Positions 14,233 to 22,448 of a stretch of 22,728 bases of DNA are shown piece by piece. The first letter of the stretch is position 1. Each line of letters starts with the position of its first letter. Source of the DNA: an uncultured Alistipes sp. Its GTDB lineage: Bacteria > Bacteroidota > Bacteroidia > Bacteroidales > Rikenellaceae. The stretch spans positions 1-22,728 of the forward strand of contig CAJUMU010000030.1 in assembly GCA_910587675.1 (NCBI GenBank). The letters run 5' to 3'. The notes below the pieces were generated by a model. That model was not told the origin of the DNA and did no database searches. It saw only the letters and a list, made by a program, of their open reading frames with translations. Both the position numbers and the translations under genes were made by a program.

Positions 14233-15006
14233 ATGACCATAAACGAACGTCACGAACTAATAACCAAAGAACTCGACGCCAAAGGATCGGTGAGCGTGAC
14301 CGAACTTTCGATGATGCTCAACGTGTCGGAGGTTACGATACGCAAGGATCTCACGCTGCTCGAAGAGAAGAATGTGCTCTATCGCGCCCACGGCAAGGCC
14401 ATCAAGATCAACCCATACATCAACGACCGCGACGTGAATGTCAAGGAGAAGCAGAACACCATCGAGAAGACCGCCATAGGACGCGTCGCCGCCGAGCTCA
14501 TCGAGCCCAACGACTCGATAATAATAGCCTCGGGCACCACCGTGCACTTCCTTTCGAGAGAGATACACAGCGAAGGGGGGGGGCACCTCACCGTCATCAC
14601 GTCGGCCCTCAACGTGGCCTCGGTGCTGTCGAAGGACCCGGGCATCGAGGTGATACAGCTGGGCGGCATAGTGCGCGGCAGCTCGCTCTCGGCCGTGGGC
14701 TGCGACACGGAGCGGATGTTGGAGAACTTCACGGGCAGCAAACTCTTCATGGGAGTGGACGGCTTCGACCTCGAATACGGGCTCTCGACCACCAACCTGC
14801 TGGAGGCCAACCTCAACCGCGCCATGATACGCTCGGCGCAGAAGACCGTCGTGCTCACCGACAGCACCAAGTTCGGCCGCCGCGGATTCAGCCGAATATG
14901 CGACGTCGACGAGGTGGATCAGGTGATAACCGACGCGGGCATCCCCCAACACATACTCGAGTCGCTGCGCCGCCGCGGCATAGAGGTCACCGTGGTAGAG
15001 CCCTGA
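14233..15006 (+). CDS. DeoR/GlpR-family transcriptional regulator
   Basis: A 257-residue repressor-type protein. The N-terminal DeoR helix-turn-helix spans about 5-58 (RHELITKELDAKGSVSVTEL, VSEVTIRKDLTLLEEK, LYRAHGKAI). The rest is the sugar-phosphate-sensing domain related to ribose isomerase, with SIIIASGTTVHFL, LTVITSALNV, IQLGGIVRGSSLSAVG and LFMGVDGFDLEYGLST. Divergence from glpD-glpT makes glycerol-3-phosphate the likely inducer, as for GlpR, by inference. Residues 115-117 (GGG) are coded by nine consecutive G (14575-14583) in the loop before LTVITSALNV; a change of one base would truncate the sensor domain. Confidence 0.92.
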   Translation: MTINERHELITKELDAKGSVSVTELSMMLNVSEVTIRKDLTLLEEKNVLYRAHGKAIKINPYINDRDVNVKEKQNTIEKTAIGRVAAELIEPNDSIIIASGTTVHFLSREIHSEGGGHLTVITSALNVASVLSKDPGIEVIQLGGIVRGSSLSAVGCDTERMLENFTGSKLFMGVDGFDLEYGLSTTNLLEANLNRAMIRSAQKTVVLTDSTKFGRRGFSRICDVDEVDQVITDAGIPQHILESLRRRGIEVTVVEP

Positions 15007-15103
15007 CGCCCGCCGACACGACGCGGAAACGCCAAGACGCCGCGAACGGGATCCGCACCTTTTATATACCTTAAAAGAATATTCGTTCTTAACGAAAATT
15101 TAC

Positions 15104-15111
15104 TACCTTTG
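15104..15111 (+). promoter_or_regulatory. -7 box TACCTTTG for dnaX, nearly leaderless
   Basis: TACCTTTG ends seven nt before the dnaX ATG, so the transcript would start within a few bases of the start codon. No TTG box is found at -33. Instead an imperfect palindrome (TTAA...GAATATTC...TTAA, 15071-15092) fills that place. Confidence 0.6.
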
Positions 15112-15118
15112 CGCTGTT

Positions 15119-16936
15119 ATGAGTGAATTCATCGTTTCGGCAAGAAAATACCGCCCCGCCACATTCGCGTCGGTCGTGGGCCAGCAGAGCATCACATCGA
15201 CGCTGAAGAATGCGATCGAACGAGGCCAGCTGGCGCACGCCTACCTCTTTTGCGGGCCTCGCGGAGTGGGCAAGACCACCTGCGCACGCATCTTCGCCAA
15301 AGCGATCAACTGCCTGCACCCCGCGGGCGCCGAGGCGTGCAACGAGTGCGAGTCGTGCCGAGCCTTCAACGAGGGGCGGTCGCTCAACATACACGAGTTG
15401 GACGCCGCGTCGAACAACTCGGTGGACGATATCCGCAGCCTCATAGAGCAGGTGCGCATAATGCCTCAGGTGGGAAAATATTCGCTCTTCATCATCGACG
15501 AGGTGCACATGCTCTCGCAGCAGGCTTTCAACGCCTTTCTGAAGACGTTGGAGGAGCCGCCCAAGCACGCCGTGTTCATTCTGGCCACCACCGAGAAGCA
15601 CAAGATCATCCCCACCATATTGTCGCGCTGTCAGGTATACGACTTCAACCGCATCAAGGTGGAGGATTCGGTGGGATACCTCAGGCACATAGCAGACAGC
15701 GAAGGTGTGACCTACGACGAGGAGTCGCTGAACCTCATAGCGCAGAAGGCCGACGGCGGCATGCGCGACGCGCTGTCGATGTTCGACAAGGCGGTGTCGT
15801 TCTGCAATTCACGGCTTACATACAAGGAGGTTGCGCAAACGCTCAACGTGCTCGATTACGACACCTACTTCACCATGACCGACATGTTGCTCGCGGGCGA
15901 CTACACCTCGGCGCTCATACGCTTCGACGAGGTGCTGTCGAAAGGATTCTCGGGGCAGACGTTCATGGCGGGCCTCAACCGCCACATGCGCGACCTGCTG
16001 CTGGCCAAAGGCCCCGCCATATCGCTCATAGAGCTCACGGGCACCCTGCTCGAACGATATCGTTCCCAAGCGGAACGATGTGAAACGGATTTTTTATTCG
16101 GCGCGATCTCGTTGCTGACCGACGCCGACGGCAAAATAAAGCAATCGTCGAATCAGCGATTATTGGTTGAACTGGGACTTATGAAGATTGCGGGTCTCGG
16201 CAAAAAAAAAAATGACGGCGACCCGTTAGCGGAAGATTATCCTCTGCCGCCGCTCCCCGACGGCATTACGCCCGCGGCGGGAGCGAAGGTCTCGCCCGCC
16301 ATCGCTCGGACGGCGAACGGCGGAACAGCAGCCCCGCAGTCCGCGCAGGCCACTCGACCGACACAACCCGCGCAGCCGACCGTCGTGCCCGCGCCGACGA
16401 TCGAAGAATCGACGATGCCGCGACCGCAGAGCGCGACTCCCGCGCGACCCGTCGCCGCCGCGCCATCGCACCGACACTCGTCCGTGTCGGGACTCTCCAT
16501 CTCATCGCTCATGAATTCGGCTTCGACACCCTCGCAAACAAGCAAGGCCGAACCCGAAACGGTCGTTCGCACGGAGATTGATCCGCAGAGCGGGGAGAAG
16601 ATAGAGAGCCGTCGCGAGCAGGTGATAGCCCGCATACTCGAGGAGCGTCCGCGTTTCGTGGTGGCATTCGAGACCATGCGCGTGGAGGGCCACACGATTC
16701 GGGTAGAGGTGCCTTCGCGAACCCTTTACGAGGAGATCATGCGGTGCAAGACCGAGGTGCTGACCATCATAGCCCGCACGGCGGGCGTGAACGGCTCGCT
16801 CGATCTGGCGGTGGACGTCAACGAACAGATCAAGGCGTCGCGGCCGATAAAGCTGGAGGACCGCATAAAGTTCATGACCGAGAAGAACGCCTTGATACTC
16901 GAACTCAAAAAGGCGCTCGACATGGAGTACGAATAG
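15119..16936 (+). CDS. dnaX: DNA polymerase III subunit gamma/tau
   Basis: The clamp-loader ATPase of the replisome; tau also links polymerase cores and helicase. The 605-residue full-length product has Walker A GPRGVGKTT (46-54), a zinc site (C65, C74, C77, C80), Walker B SLFIIDEVHML (122-132), LEEPP, and LSRCQVYDF with the arginine finger. The clamp-loader domains extend to about residue 360. A Pro/Ala/Thr-rich linker (about 370-490) and a tau-like C-terminal domain follow. At codons 362-365 lie eleven A (16202-16212) with TGA reachable by a -1 shift: a likely recoding site for a 365-residue gamma form. tyrS follows after 65 nt with a small GC hairpin between. Confidence 0.96.
   Translation: MSEFIVSARKYRPATFASVVGQQSITSTLKNAIERGQLAHAYLFCGPRGVGKTTCARIFAKAINCLHPAGAEACNECESCRAFNEGRSLNIHELDAASNNSVDDIRSLIEQVRIMPQVGKYSLFIIDEVHMLSQQAFNAFLKTLEEPPKHAVFILATTEKHKIIPTILSRCQVYDFNRIKVEDSVGYLRHIADSEGVTYDEESLNLIAQKADGGMRDALSMFDKAVSFCNSRLTYKEVAQTLNVLDYDTYFTMTDMLLAGDYTSALIRFDEVLSKGFSGQTFMAGLNRHMRDLLLAKGPAISLIELTGTLLERYRSQAERCETDFLFGAISLLTDADGKIKQSSNQRLLVELGLMKIAGLGKKKNDGDPLAEDYPLPPLPDGITPAAGAKVSPAIARTANGGTAAPQSAQATRPTQPAQPTVVPAPTIEESTMPRPQSATPARPVAAAPSHRHSSVSGLSISSLMNSASTPSQTSKAEPETVVRTEIDPQSGEKIESRREQVIARILEERPRFVVAFETMRVEGHTIRVEVPSRTLYEEIMRCKTEVLTIIARTAGVNGSLDLAVDVNEQIKASRPIKLEDRIKFMTEKNALILELKKALDMEYE
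16202..16215 (+). promoter_or_regulatory. A11 slippery tract with -1 TGA in dnaX
   Basis: Eleven A followed by TGA. In frame it reads Lys-Lys-Lys-Asn and goes on. With one extra A in the transcript, or a -1 ribosomal shift, it reads four Lys then stop TGA (16213-16215). The position, just after clamp-loader domain III and before the tau-specific linker, is where E. coli (ribosomal -1) and Thermus (transcript slippage) dnaX genes make gamma. Confidence 0.7.
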
Positions 16937-17001
16937 CCCCGCGGCGGGAGTCGCCGCAAAACGGATTTTTTTAACGCAAACGACAATAACGAAATAAGAA
17001 A

Positions 17002-18300
17002 ATGGCAAATAAGAATTTTGTGGAGGAGCTGGAGTGGCGCGGCATGATACACACCATCATGCCCGGCGCCAAGGAGCAGCTCGAAAAAGAGATGACGACG
17101 GCATACTTGGGTATCGACCCCACGGCCGACTCGCTGCACATAGGCCACTTGGTGGGCGTGATGATACTCAAGCACTTCCAGATGTGTGGCCACCGTCCCG
17201 TGGCCCTCATCGGCGGCGCGACGGGCATGATCGGCGATCCCAGCGGCAAGTCGCAGGAGCGCAACCTGCTCGACGAGACCACGTTGCGTCACAACCAAGA
17301 GGCGATAAAGGCCCAATTGGCCAAGTTGCTCGACTTCGATTCCGACGCCGAGAACGCCGCCCTGCTGGTCAATAATTACGACTGGATGAAGGAGATCACA
17401 TTCCTCGACTTCGCCCGCGAGATCGGCAAGATGATAACCGTCAACTACATGATGGCCAAGGATTCGGTGAAAAAACGCTTCAACGGCGAGGGCGACGGCA
17501 TGTCGTTCACCGAGTTCACCTACCAGCTCTTGCAGGGATACGATTTCCTGCACCTCTACCAAACCCTCGGCTGCAAGGTGCAGCTCGGCGGCGCCGACCA
17601 GTGGGGCAACATAACCACGGGAACGGAGCTGATACGCCGCAAACTCGGCTCGGAGGCCGAGGCGTTCGCCATAACCTGCCCGCTCATCACCAAGGCCGAC
17701 GGCACCAAATTCGGCAAGACGGAGAGCGGCAACGTATGGCTCGACCCGCGCTACACGTCGCCCTACAAATTCTACCAGTTCTGGCTGAACGTGAGCGACG
17801 ACGACGCCAAGCGTTACATAAAGATCTTCACTCTGCTCGACCGCGAGACCATCGAGTCACTCATCGCCGAGCACGACGCAGCGCCCCATCTGCGCGTGTT
17901 GCAGAAGCGTCTGGCGCAGGAGATCACCACCATGATCCACTCGAAAGAGGAGTACGAGAAGGCCGTGGAGGCGTCGTCGATACTCTTCGGAGGCTCGACC
18001 TCGGAGGCGTTGCGCAAGCTCGACGAACAGACCCTGCTTCAGGTGTTCGAGGGTGTGCCGCAATTCACCGTGAGCAAGGAGGATCTGGGAGTATCGTTCG
18101 TCGACTTCGCCGCCGAGCGTACCAAGATATTCCCCTCGAAGGGCGAATGCCGCAAGATGGCGCAGGCGGGCGGAGTGTCGCTCAACAAGGAGAAGATCGC
18201 CGATCCCGCGCGCGAGATTACGGCCGACGACCTTATCGCAGGCAAGTACATCATCGTGCAGAAGGGCAAGAAGAACTACTACTTGGTAATCGTCGCGTAA
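17002..18300 (+). CDS. tyrS: Tyrosyl-tRNA synthetase
   Basis: A class I aminoacyl-tRNA synthetase, 432 residues, charging tRNA-Tyr in the cytoplasm. HIGH is perfect at 46-49 (LHIGHL); the KMSKS counterpart is KFGKT at 236-240, usual for bacterial TyrRS. The tyrosine-binding blocks YLGIDPTADS (35-44), the QLGGADQWGN stretch (194-203), and a C-terminal S4-like RNA-binding domain (from about 365: FPSKGECRKMAQAGGVSLNKEKI) are all present. Length is typical for the TyrS group. The folB start follows the stop by two bases, so the two are cotranscribed, probably translationally linked. Confidence 0.97.
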   Translation: MANKNFVEELEWRGMIHTIMPGAKEQLEKEMTTAYLGIDPTADSLHIGHLVGVMILKHFQMCGHRPVALIGGATGMIGDPSGKSQERNLLDETTLRHNQEAIKAQLAKLLDFDSDAENAALLVNNYDWMKEITFLDFAREIGKMITVNYMMAKDSVKKRFNGEGDGMSFTEFTYQLLQGYDFLHLYQTLGCKVQLGGADQWGNITTGTELIRRKLGSEAEAFAITCPLITKADGTKFGKTESGNVWLDPRYTSPYKFYQFWLNVSDDDAKRYIKIFTLLDRETIESLIAEHDAAPHLRVLQKRLAQEITTMIHSKEEYEKAVEASSILFGGSTSEALRKLDEQTLLQVFEGVPQFTVSKEDLGVSFVDFAAERTKIFPSKGECRKMAQAGGVSLNKEKIADPAREITADDLIAGKYIIVQKGKKNYYLVIVA

Positions 18301-18302
18301 TC

Positions 18303-18656
18303 ATGCTTTACACCATCCGACTCGAAGACATGGAGTTCCGCGCCTACCACGGCTGTTACGATCTGGAGCGCGAAGTGGGCAACCGATTCAACGTGCGCCT
18401 CGCGATTACCGCCGAGTTGGGCGACGCGGCCGACGAGGACGATGTGGAGCGGACGGTGAACTATCTCACCGTATACGAAACGGTGCGCGAACAGATGGCC
18501 GTCAAGCAACGCACCATCGAGCGCGTGGCGCAAAACATAATACGCGCCCTTCGCGCGCGATTCCCGCAGATAGTCGAGACGGAGTGCACGGTGGCGAAAC
18601 TCGCCCCGCCCCTCGGCGGCAAAGTGGGCCGCGTGAGCGTCACGATGAAAGGATAG
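18303..18656 (+). CDS. folB: Dihydroneopterin aldolase
   Basis: A 117-residue enzyme of folate synthesis that cleaves 7,8-dihydroneopterin to 6-hydroxymethyl-dihydropterin and glycolaldehyde. The start FRAYHGCYDLEREVGNRFNV contains the conserved HG.. E..... F pattern (Glu in DLEREVGN). Then come VNYLTVYE, which holds the Tyr and Glu that bind the pterin, ERVAQNI, and the closing KLAPPLGGKVGRVSV with the catalytic lysine. Size is that of FolB. The ATG is two bases after the tyrS stop. A 13-bp hairpin follows. Confidence 0.93.
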   Translation: MLYTIRLEDMEFRAYHGCYDLEREVGNRFNVRLAITAELGDAADEDDVERTVNYLTVYETVREQMAVKQRTIERVAQNIIRALRARFPQIVETECTVAKLAPPLGGKVGRVSVTMKG

Positions 18657-18660
18657 AACG

Positions 18661-18694
18661 AACCGCCGATGAGAATAAGATCTCATCGGCGGTT
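18661..18694 (+). terminator. Hairpin after folB
   Basis: AACCGCCGATGAG (18661-18673) pairs perfectly with CTCATCGGCGGTT (18682-18694). The U tract after it is poor (GTTTGTTGT), so it may be a weak terminator or RNA-stabilising hairpin. The remaining sequence to 18765 shows nothing else. Confidence 0.6.
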
Positions 18695-18765
18695 TGTTGT
18701 CGGACATGTCGCCCCTACGCAACGCGCCTCGACCCGCGTTTTATTCCATTTCGAAATTTTTTTCG

Positions 18766-18773
18766 TAACTTTA
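18766..18773 (+). promoter_or_regulatory. -7 box TAACTTTA, probable leaderless MATE transcript
   Basis: TAACTTTA differs from TAnnTTTG by its last base and ends four nt before the MATE ATG, so a start at or beside the ATG is expected. Confidence 0.45.
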
Positions 18774-18777
18774 CGGG

Positions 18778-20154
18778 ATGAAACAACAGGATTCTCCATT
18801 ATCGTTGGGTACCGACTCTCTGTCGACCTTATTGATGCGTTACGCGCTGCCGTCGATCATCGCGATGGTGTCGTCGTCACTCTACAACATGATCGACAGC
18901 ATCTTTATCGGTCACGGCGTGGGCCCGCTGGCTATATCGGGGCTGGCCCTCACAATGCCGCTCATGAATTTGGCCGCGGCGTTCGGCGCGATGGTCGGAG
19001 TGGGTTCGGCCGCGCTGACGTCGATACGTCTCGGGCAGGGCAACAAACTCGCCGCCGAGCATATTTTGGGCAACGTCCTGCTGCTGAACGTCACGATGGG
19101 TCTGATGTTCACCTTTCTGGGACTCTATTTCCTCGACGATCTGCTCTATCTGTTCGGCGCGAGCGAATCGACCGTCGGATACGCCCGCGACTTCATGCGG
19201 GTGATCCTCGCGGGAAACATCGTGACGCATATCTACTTCGGTCTCAACCACCAGCTGCGCGTGTCGGGTTATCCGCGCAAGTCGATGATGATAATGTTGA
19301 TCTCGGTGGGCGTGAACGTGGTGCTGGCATGGCTCTTCATCTTCGTGTTCGGCTGGGGCATCAAAGGCTCGGCCTTGGCCACGGTGCTGGCGCAAACCGT
19401 GTCGCTGTGCATCCAGATCGCGCACTTCTCCGACCCGTCGCATTTCATACATTTCAAGTCGGGAATATTCCGATTCAGATGGGATATCGTGCGCAATATC
19501 ATCGGGATAGGCATGGCGCCGTTCTTCATACAGTCGTGCGCGTGCGTGGTGGTGATTCTCATCAACAACGCCATGCGCGACCACGGCGGCGACCTCAGCA
19601 TAGGAGCTTACGGAATAGTCAACCGCGTGGCATTCATATTCGTCATGGTGGTGATGGGTCTCAATCAAGGCATGCAGCCCATCGTGGGCTACAATTACGG
19701 CGCGGGCAAATACGACCGCGTAATCAAGGTGCTGTGGATGACCGTCGGATGGGCCACGCTGATTATGTCGGCGGGCTTCGCCGTCAGCGAACTCTTTCCG
19801 TACGCCGTCGTGCGGCTGTTCGTCAGCGAGGACGGCGGCGGCGATGCCGTCGCGCTCATCGACATGGCGGCGCACGGCCTGAAGATCATAATGATGATGT
19901 TCCCCGTGGTGGGATTCCAGATCGTGGCGGGCAACTTTTTCCAGTTCATCGGCAAGGCCAAGCGAGCCATACTTATGTCGGTGACGCGTCAGATGCTCTT
20001 CATAGTGCCTCTGCTGCTGGTGCTGCCCGAGCGTTGGGGCACCGACGGCGTGTGGTACTCGATGCCGATAGCCGACGGCGTTTCGGTGTTGCTGGCGGCG
20101 GTATTGCTGGTTTTGCAGCTCCGCAAGTTCCGCCGCGAGATGAAGACGAGATAG
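18778..20154 (+). CDS. MATE-family multidrug/sodium efflux transporter
   Basis: A 458-residue inner-membrane protein with about 12 hydrophobic segments in two similar halves. The first half begins with the MATE pattern LLMRYALPSIIAMVSSSLYNMIDSIFIG and the block LRVSGYPRKSMMIMLISVGVNVVLAW; the second half contains AYGIVNRVAFIFVMVVMGLNQGMQPIVGYNYGAGK, typical of NorM/MepA-type exporters. These expel cationic compounds using Na+ or H+ gradients; the real substrate is unknown. The MepA-like subgroup is my best guess. The radical SAM gene follows after 38 nt and may be in the same transcript. Confidence 0.92.
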   Translation: MKQQDSPLSLGTDSLSTLLMRYALPSIIAMVSSSLYNMIDSIFIGHGVGPLAISGLALTMPLMNLAAAFGAMVGVGSAALTSIRLGQGNKLAAEHILGNVLLLNVTMGLMFTFLGLYFLDDLLYLFGASESTVGYARDFMRVILAGNIVTHIYFGLNHQLRVSGYPRKSMMIMLISVGVNVVLAWLFIFVFGWGIKGSALATVLAQTVSLCIQIAHFSDPSHFIHFKSGIFRFRWDIVRNIIGIGMAPFFIQSCACVVVILINNAMRDHGGDLSIGAYGIVNRVAFIFVMVVMGLNQGMQPIVGYNYGAGKYDRVIKVLWMTVGWATLIMSAGFAVSELFPYAVVRLFVSEDGGGDAVALIDMAAHGLKIIMMMFPVVGFQIVAGNFFQFIGKAKRAILMSVTRQMLFIVPLLLVLPERWGTDGVWYSMPIADGVSVLLAAVLLVLQLRKFRREMKTR

Positions 20155-20192
20155 TTTCAAACGCCGACTTACGGCCCAAAAACGACTAAAGG

Positions 20193-21146
20193 ATGATCTA
20201 CCCGTGGGGCGACGAACGCCGATTCAACAGCTATGCCGCGTATTTCCGTCGCGTCTTCGGCCACCGCATGCAGAAGGTGACCGTAAACGCGGGCTTCACC
20301 TGTCCCAATCGCGACGGCACCGTCGGCCGCGGCGGCTGCGCCTTCTGCGACAACGCCGCCTTCACCCCATCCTACTGCACGCCCGAAAAGAGCATCACGC
20401 GACAGATCGAGGAGGGGATAGAGTTCCATCGCCGCCGCTATCGCACCGCACGGCGATACTTGGCCTACTTCCAATCATTCTCGAACACTTACGCCCCGTT
20501 GGAGCGGCTGCGCGAATGCTACGACGAGGCTTTGGCCCATCCCGAGGTGGCGGGCATATCGGTCGGCACGCGTCCCGACTGCGTCGACGAGAATAAGTTG
20601 GATTACTTCGCCGAACTGGCGCGCCGCAAATACGTGGCGATCGAGTACGGCGTGGAATCGACTTACGACGCCACGCTGCGCCGCATAAACCGCGGTCACG
20701 ACTTCGCCGCCGCCGAACGCGCCATACGCCTCACGGCCGAGCGCGGAATACACGTCGGCGCGCACTTCATCCTCGGCCTGCCCGACGAGAGCGACGAGAT
20801 GATGATCGCGCAGGCGGAGCGTATAAACTCGCTGCCGCTCGACACCGTCAAGTTCCATCAGCTGCAACTCTTTCGCGGCACGGCGCTTGCCGCGCAGTAC
20901 GACGCCTGCCCCGAGCGGTTCCGATTCCGCACGGTCGACGAATACCTCGACCTCTTCGTCGAGATCCTGCGCCGCCTGCGCCCCGACCTCGTGATCGAAC
21001 GTTTCGCGGGCGAGGCCCCTCCGCGATACCACCATATCGAGGGCTGGGGGTTGATCCGCAACGAGACCCTCATGGCGATGCTCGACGCGAAGCTGGAGCG
21101 TTGCGGGGCGTATCAGGGCGATATGTGCGCGGCGGAGCACGGCTGA
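20193..21146 (+). CDS. Radical SAM protein, TIGR01212/YhcC family
   Basis: A 317-residue iron-sulfur enzyme. The start MIYPWGDERRFNSYAAYFRRVFGHRMQKVTVNAGF and the cluster CPNRDGTVGRGGCAFC (C37, C49, C52; spacing C-x11-C-x2-C, not the common CxxxCxxC) are the hallmarks of TIGR01212. Later blocks are FQSFSNTYAP, GISVGTRPDCV, IEYGVEST, RGIHVGAHFILGLP and VKFHQLQLFRGT. Its cellular reaction is not firmly known, though relatives are near tRNA modification genes. It is placed 38 nt after the MATE gene with no terminator between. Length is typical, and no key residue is missing. Confidence 0.92.
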   Translation: MIYPWGDERRFNSYAAYFRRVFGHRMQKVTVNAGFTCPNRDGTVGRGGCAFCDNAAFTPSYCTPEKSITRQIEEGIEFHRRRYRTARRYLAYFQSFSNTYAPLERLRECYDEALAHPEVAGISVGTRPDCVDENKLDYFAELARRKYVAIEYGVESTYDATLRRINRGHDFAAAERAIRLTAERGIHVGAHFILGLPDESDEMMIAQAERINSLPLDTVKFHQLQLFRGTALAAQYDACPERFRFRTVDEYLDLFVEILRRLRPDLVIERFAGEAPPRYHHIEGWGLIRNETLMAMLDAKLERCGAYQGDMCAAEHG

Positions 21147-21212
21147 CGACGAAAAATCGCGCCGACCGGCCGACGGTTGCGGTCGAAATGTACGCGCATA
21201 CGATTTTTTTAA

Positions 21213-21220
21213 TATATTTG
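21213..21220 (+). promoter_or_regulatory. -7 box TATATTTG for the YitT-like gene
   Basis: A match to TAnnTTTG giving a leader of about 75 nt, with no clear TTG box. The leader shows no known riboswitch. Confidence 0.5.
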
Positions 21221-21297
21221 CGGCCGAAAAGAAGTAACACTATATAAAATTAACCTGACAGCGACTGTAAAGTTGCAAATCATAAGCAGAATCGACT

Positions 21298-22206
21298 ATG
21301 AAAATCACGGCTTCGTCGGTGGCCTCGGCCATCAAAGAGTATCTGATAATGACCTTCGGAATGTTCCTTTACGCATTCGGTTGGGTGGCCTGCATCATCC
21401 CCGCGGGCGGTATGGGCGGCGGCGCCACGGGTTTGTCGATGCTGCTCAACCATGTGTTCCCCGCGTTGTCGATCGGAACGTTCGTATTCATAATCAACAT
21501 ATTGCTTCTGGCCGTGGCGGGATTCATCGTCGGGTGGAATTTCGGCATAAAGACCATCTTCTGCATTACCGTGCTGTCGGTGGCGATGGACTCGTGGGGA
21601 TATATCCTGCCCGAAAACATTCTGGCGATATATACCCAGCACATCGACTCGCATAACATACTTCTCGTCATCCTCGGCGCCGTCATAGCGGGCTCGGGCG
21701 TGGCGATATGCTTCAGTCAGGGCGGATCGACGGGCGGAACCGACATCGTGGCGATGATAATCAACAAATACCGCACGATAAGCTACGGCCGAATAGTCAT
21801 CGCGGGCGACTTCGTGATTATCGGATGTTCGCTCTTCGTCGCCTCGGATCTGGCGACGGGAATCGCGACGGTCATTTACGGTTACATCATGGTGGCCGTT
21901 TACGGCTACACGGTCGACCTCATTCAGTCGGGCAACCAGCAGTCGAGCCAGATATTCATCATCAGCAACGATTACGAGAGCATAGCCACGGCCATCAACA
22001 ACGAGGCGCACCGCGGCGTGACGATCATCGACGGCATGGGCTGGTACACGCACAAGAGTTGCAAGATCGTAATGGCGGTATGCCGCAAGCGCGACGCCTC
22101 GATGATCCTCAAGATCGCCAAGCGCGTCGATCCCGACGCGTTCATCACGATGGGTTCGGTAATGGGTGTTTACGGCAAAGGCTTCGAAGCCCTCAGCAAG
22201 ATATAA
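21298..22206 (+). CDS. YitT-family membrane protein
   Basis: A 302-residue inner-membrane protein. Five or six hydrophobic segments in the first 205 residues carry the family's repeated glycine-rich phrases PAGGMGGGATGLSML (35-49) and SQGGSTGGTDIVAMI. The C-terminal 85 residues form the soluble DUF2179 domain (QIFIISNDYESIATAIN ... GVTIIDGMGWYT ... IVMAVCRKRD). The function of YitT proteins is unsettled and I give none. The ATG at 21298 is preferred. It is ended by a good terminator and stands as a single gene. Confidence 0.9.
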   Translation: MKITASSVASAIKEYLIMTFGMFLYAFGWVACIIPAGGMGGGATGLSMLLNHVFPALSIGTFVFIINILLLAVAGFIVGWNFGIKTIFCITVLSVAMDSWGYILPENILAIYTQHIDSHNILLVILGAVIAGSGVAICFSQGGSTGGTDIVAMIINKYRTISYGRIVIAGDFVIIGCSLFVASDLATGIATVIYGYIMVAVYGYTVDLIQSGNQQSSQIFIISNDYESIATAINNEAHRGVTIIDGMGWYTHKSCKIVMAVCRKRDASMILKIAKRVDPDAFITMGSVMGVYGKGFEALSKI

Positions 22207-22217
22207 ATCGAAAAATT

Positions 22218-22250
22218 GTTCGGGCGGCAGTTTGCTGCCCGAACTTTTTT
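22218..22250 (+). terminator. Intrinsic terminator of the YitT-like gene
   Basis: GTTCGGG (22218-22224) pairs with CCCGAAC (22238-22244), extended by inner GCAG/CTGC pairs, followed by six T (22245-22250). Confidence 0.85.
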
Positions 22251-22278
22251 ACTGACACATGTGAATTATCGATAAAAC

Positions 22279-22323
22279 TTATCTTCGGTGCGACCCGCCG
22301 AAGATAACACCGCAAAGCGGTGT
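22279..22323. repeat. Two adjacent hairpins beside repeat copy C
   Basis: TTATCTTCGG (22279-22288) pairs perfectly with CCGAAGATAA (22298-22307). Directly after it ACACCGC-AAA-GCGGTGT forms a 7-bp triloop hairpin. Neither has a U tract. Confidence 0.6.
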
Positions 22324-22330
22324 GCTGGTG

Positions 22331-22440
22331 CGTGTGAATTAATGCAGTTCGCAGAACTGCGCGGGCCGCAGCCTCGCCCCGGCGGAGGCCCGCTATTGTT
22401 CGCGATGCTCACACGCGTAACCTCCGCAGGCCGCGACCCG
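22331..22440 (+). repeat. Intergenic palindromic repeat, copy C
   Basis: Third copy of the element. GTGTGAAT is at its start, a triloop hairpin (GCAGTTC-GCA-GAACTGC, 22344-22360), and 13-bp arms 22362-22374 and 22428-22440 that pair with a mismatch and a wobble. The hairpin arms differ from copies A and B by matched changes on both sides. It lies between two convergent genes, nine bp from the stop of the unknown gene on the minus strand. Confidence 0.75.
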
Positions 22441-22448
22441 AGAACAGA

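Noticed and set aside
18877..20160. Long minus-strand ORF opposite the MATE gene
   Set aside because: Antisense shadow rich in His and Arg; the MATE frame is unmistakable.
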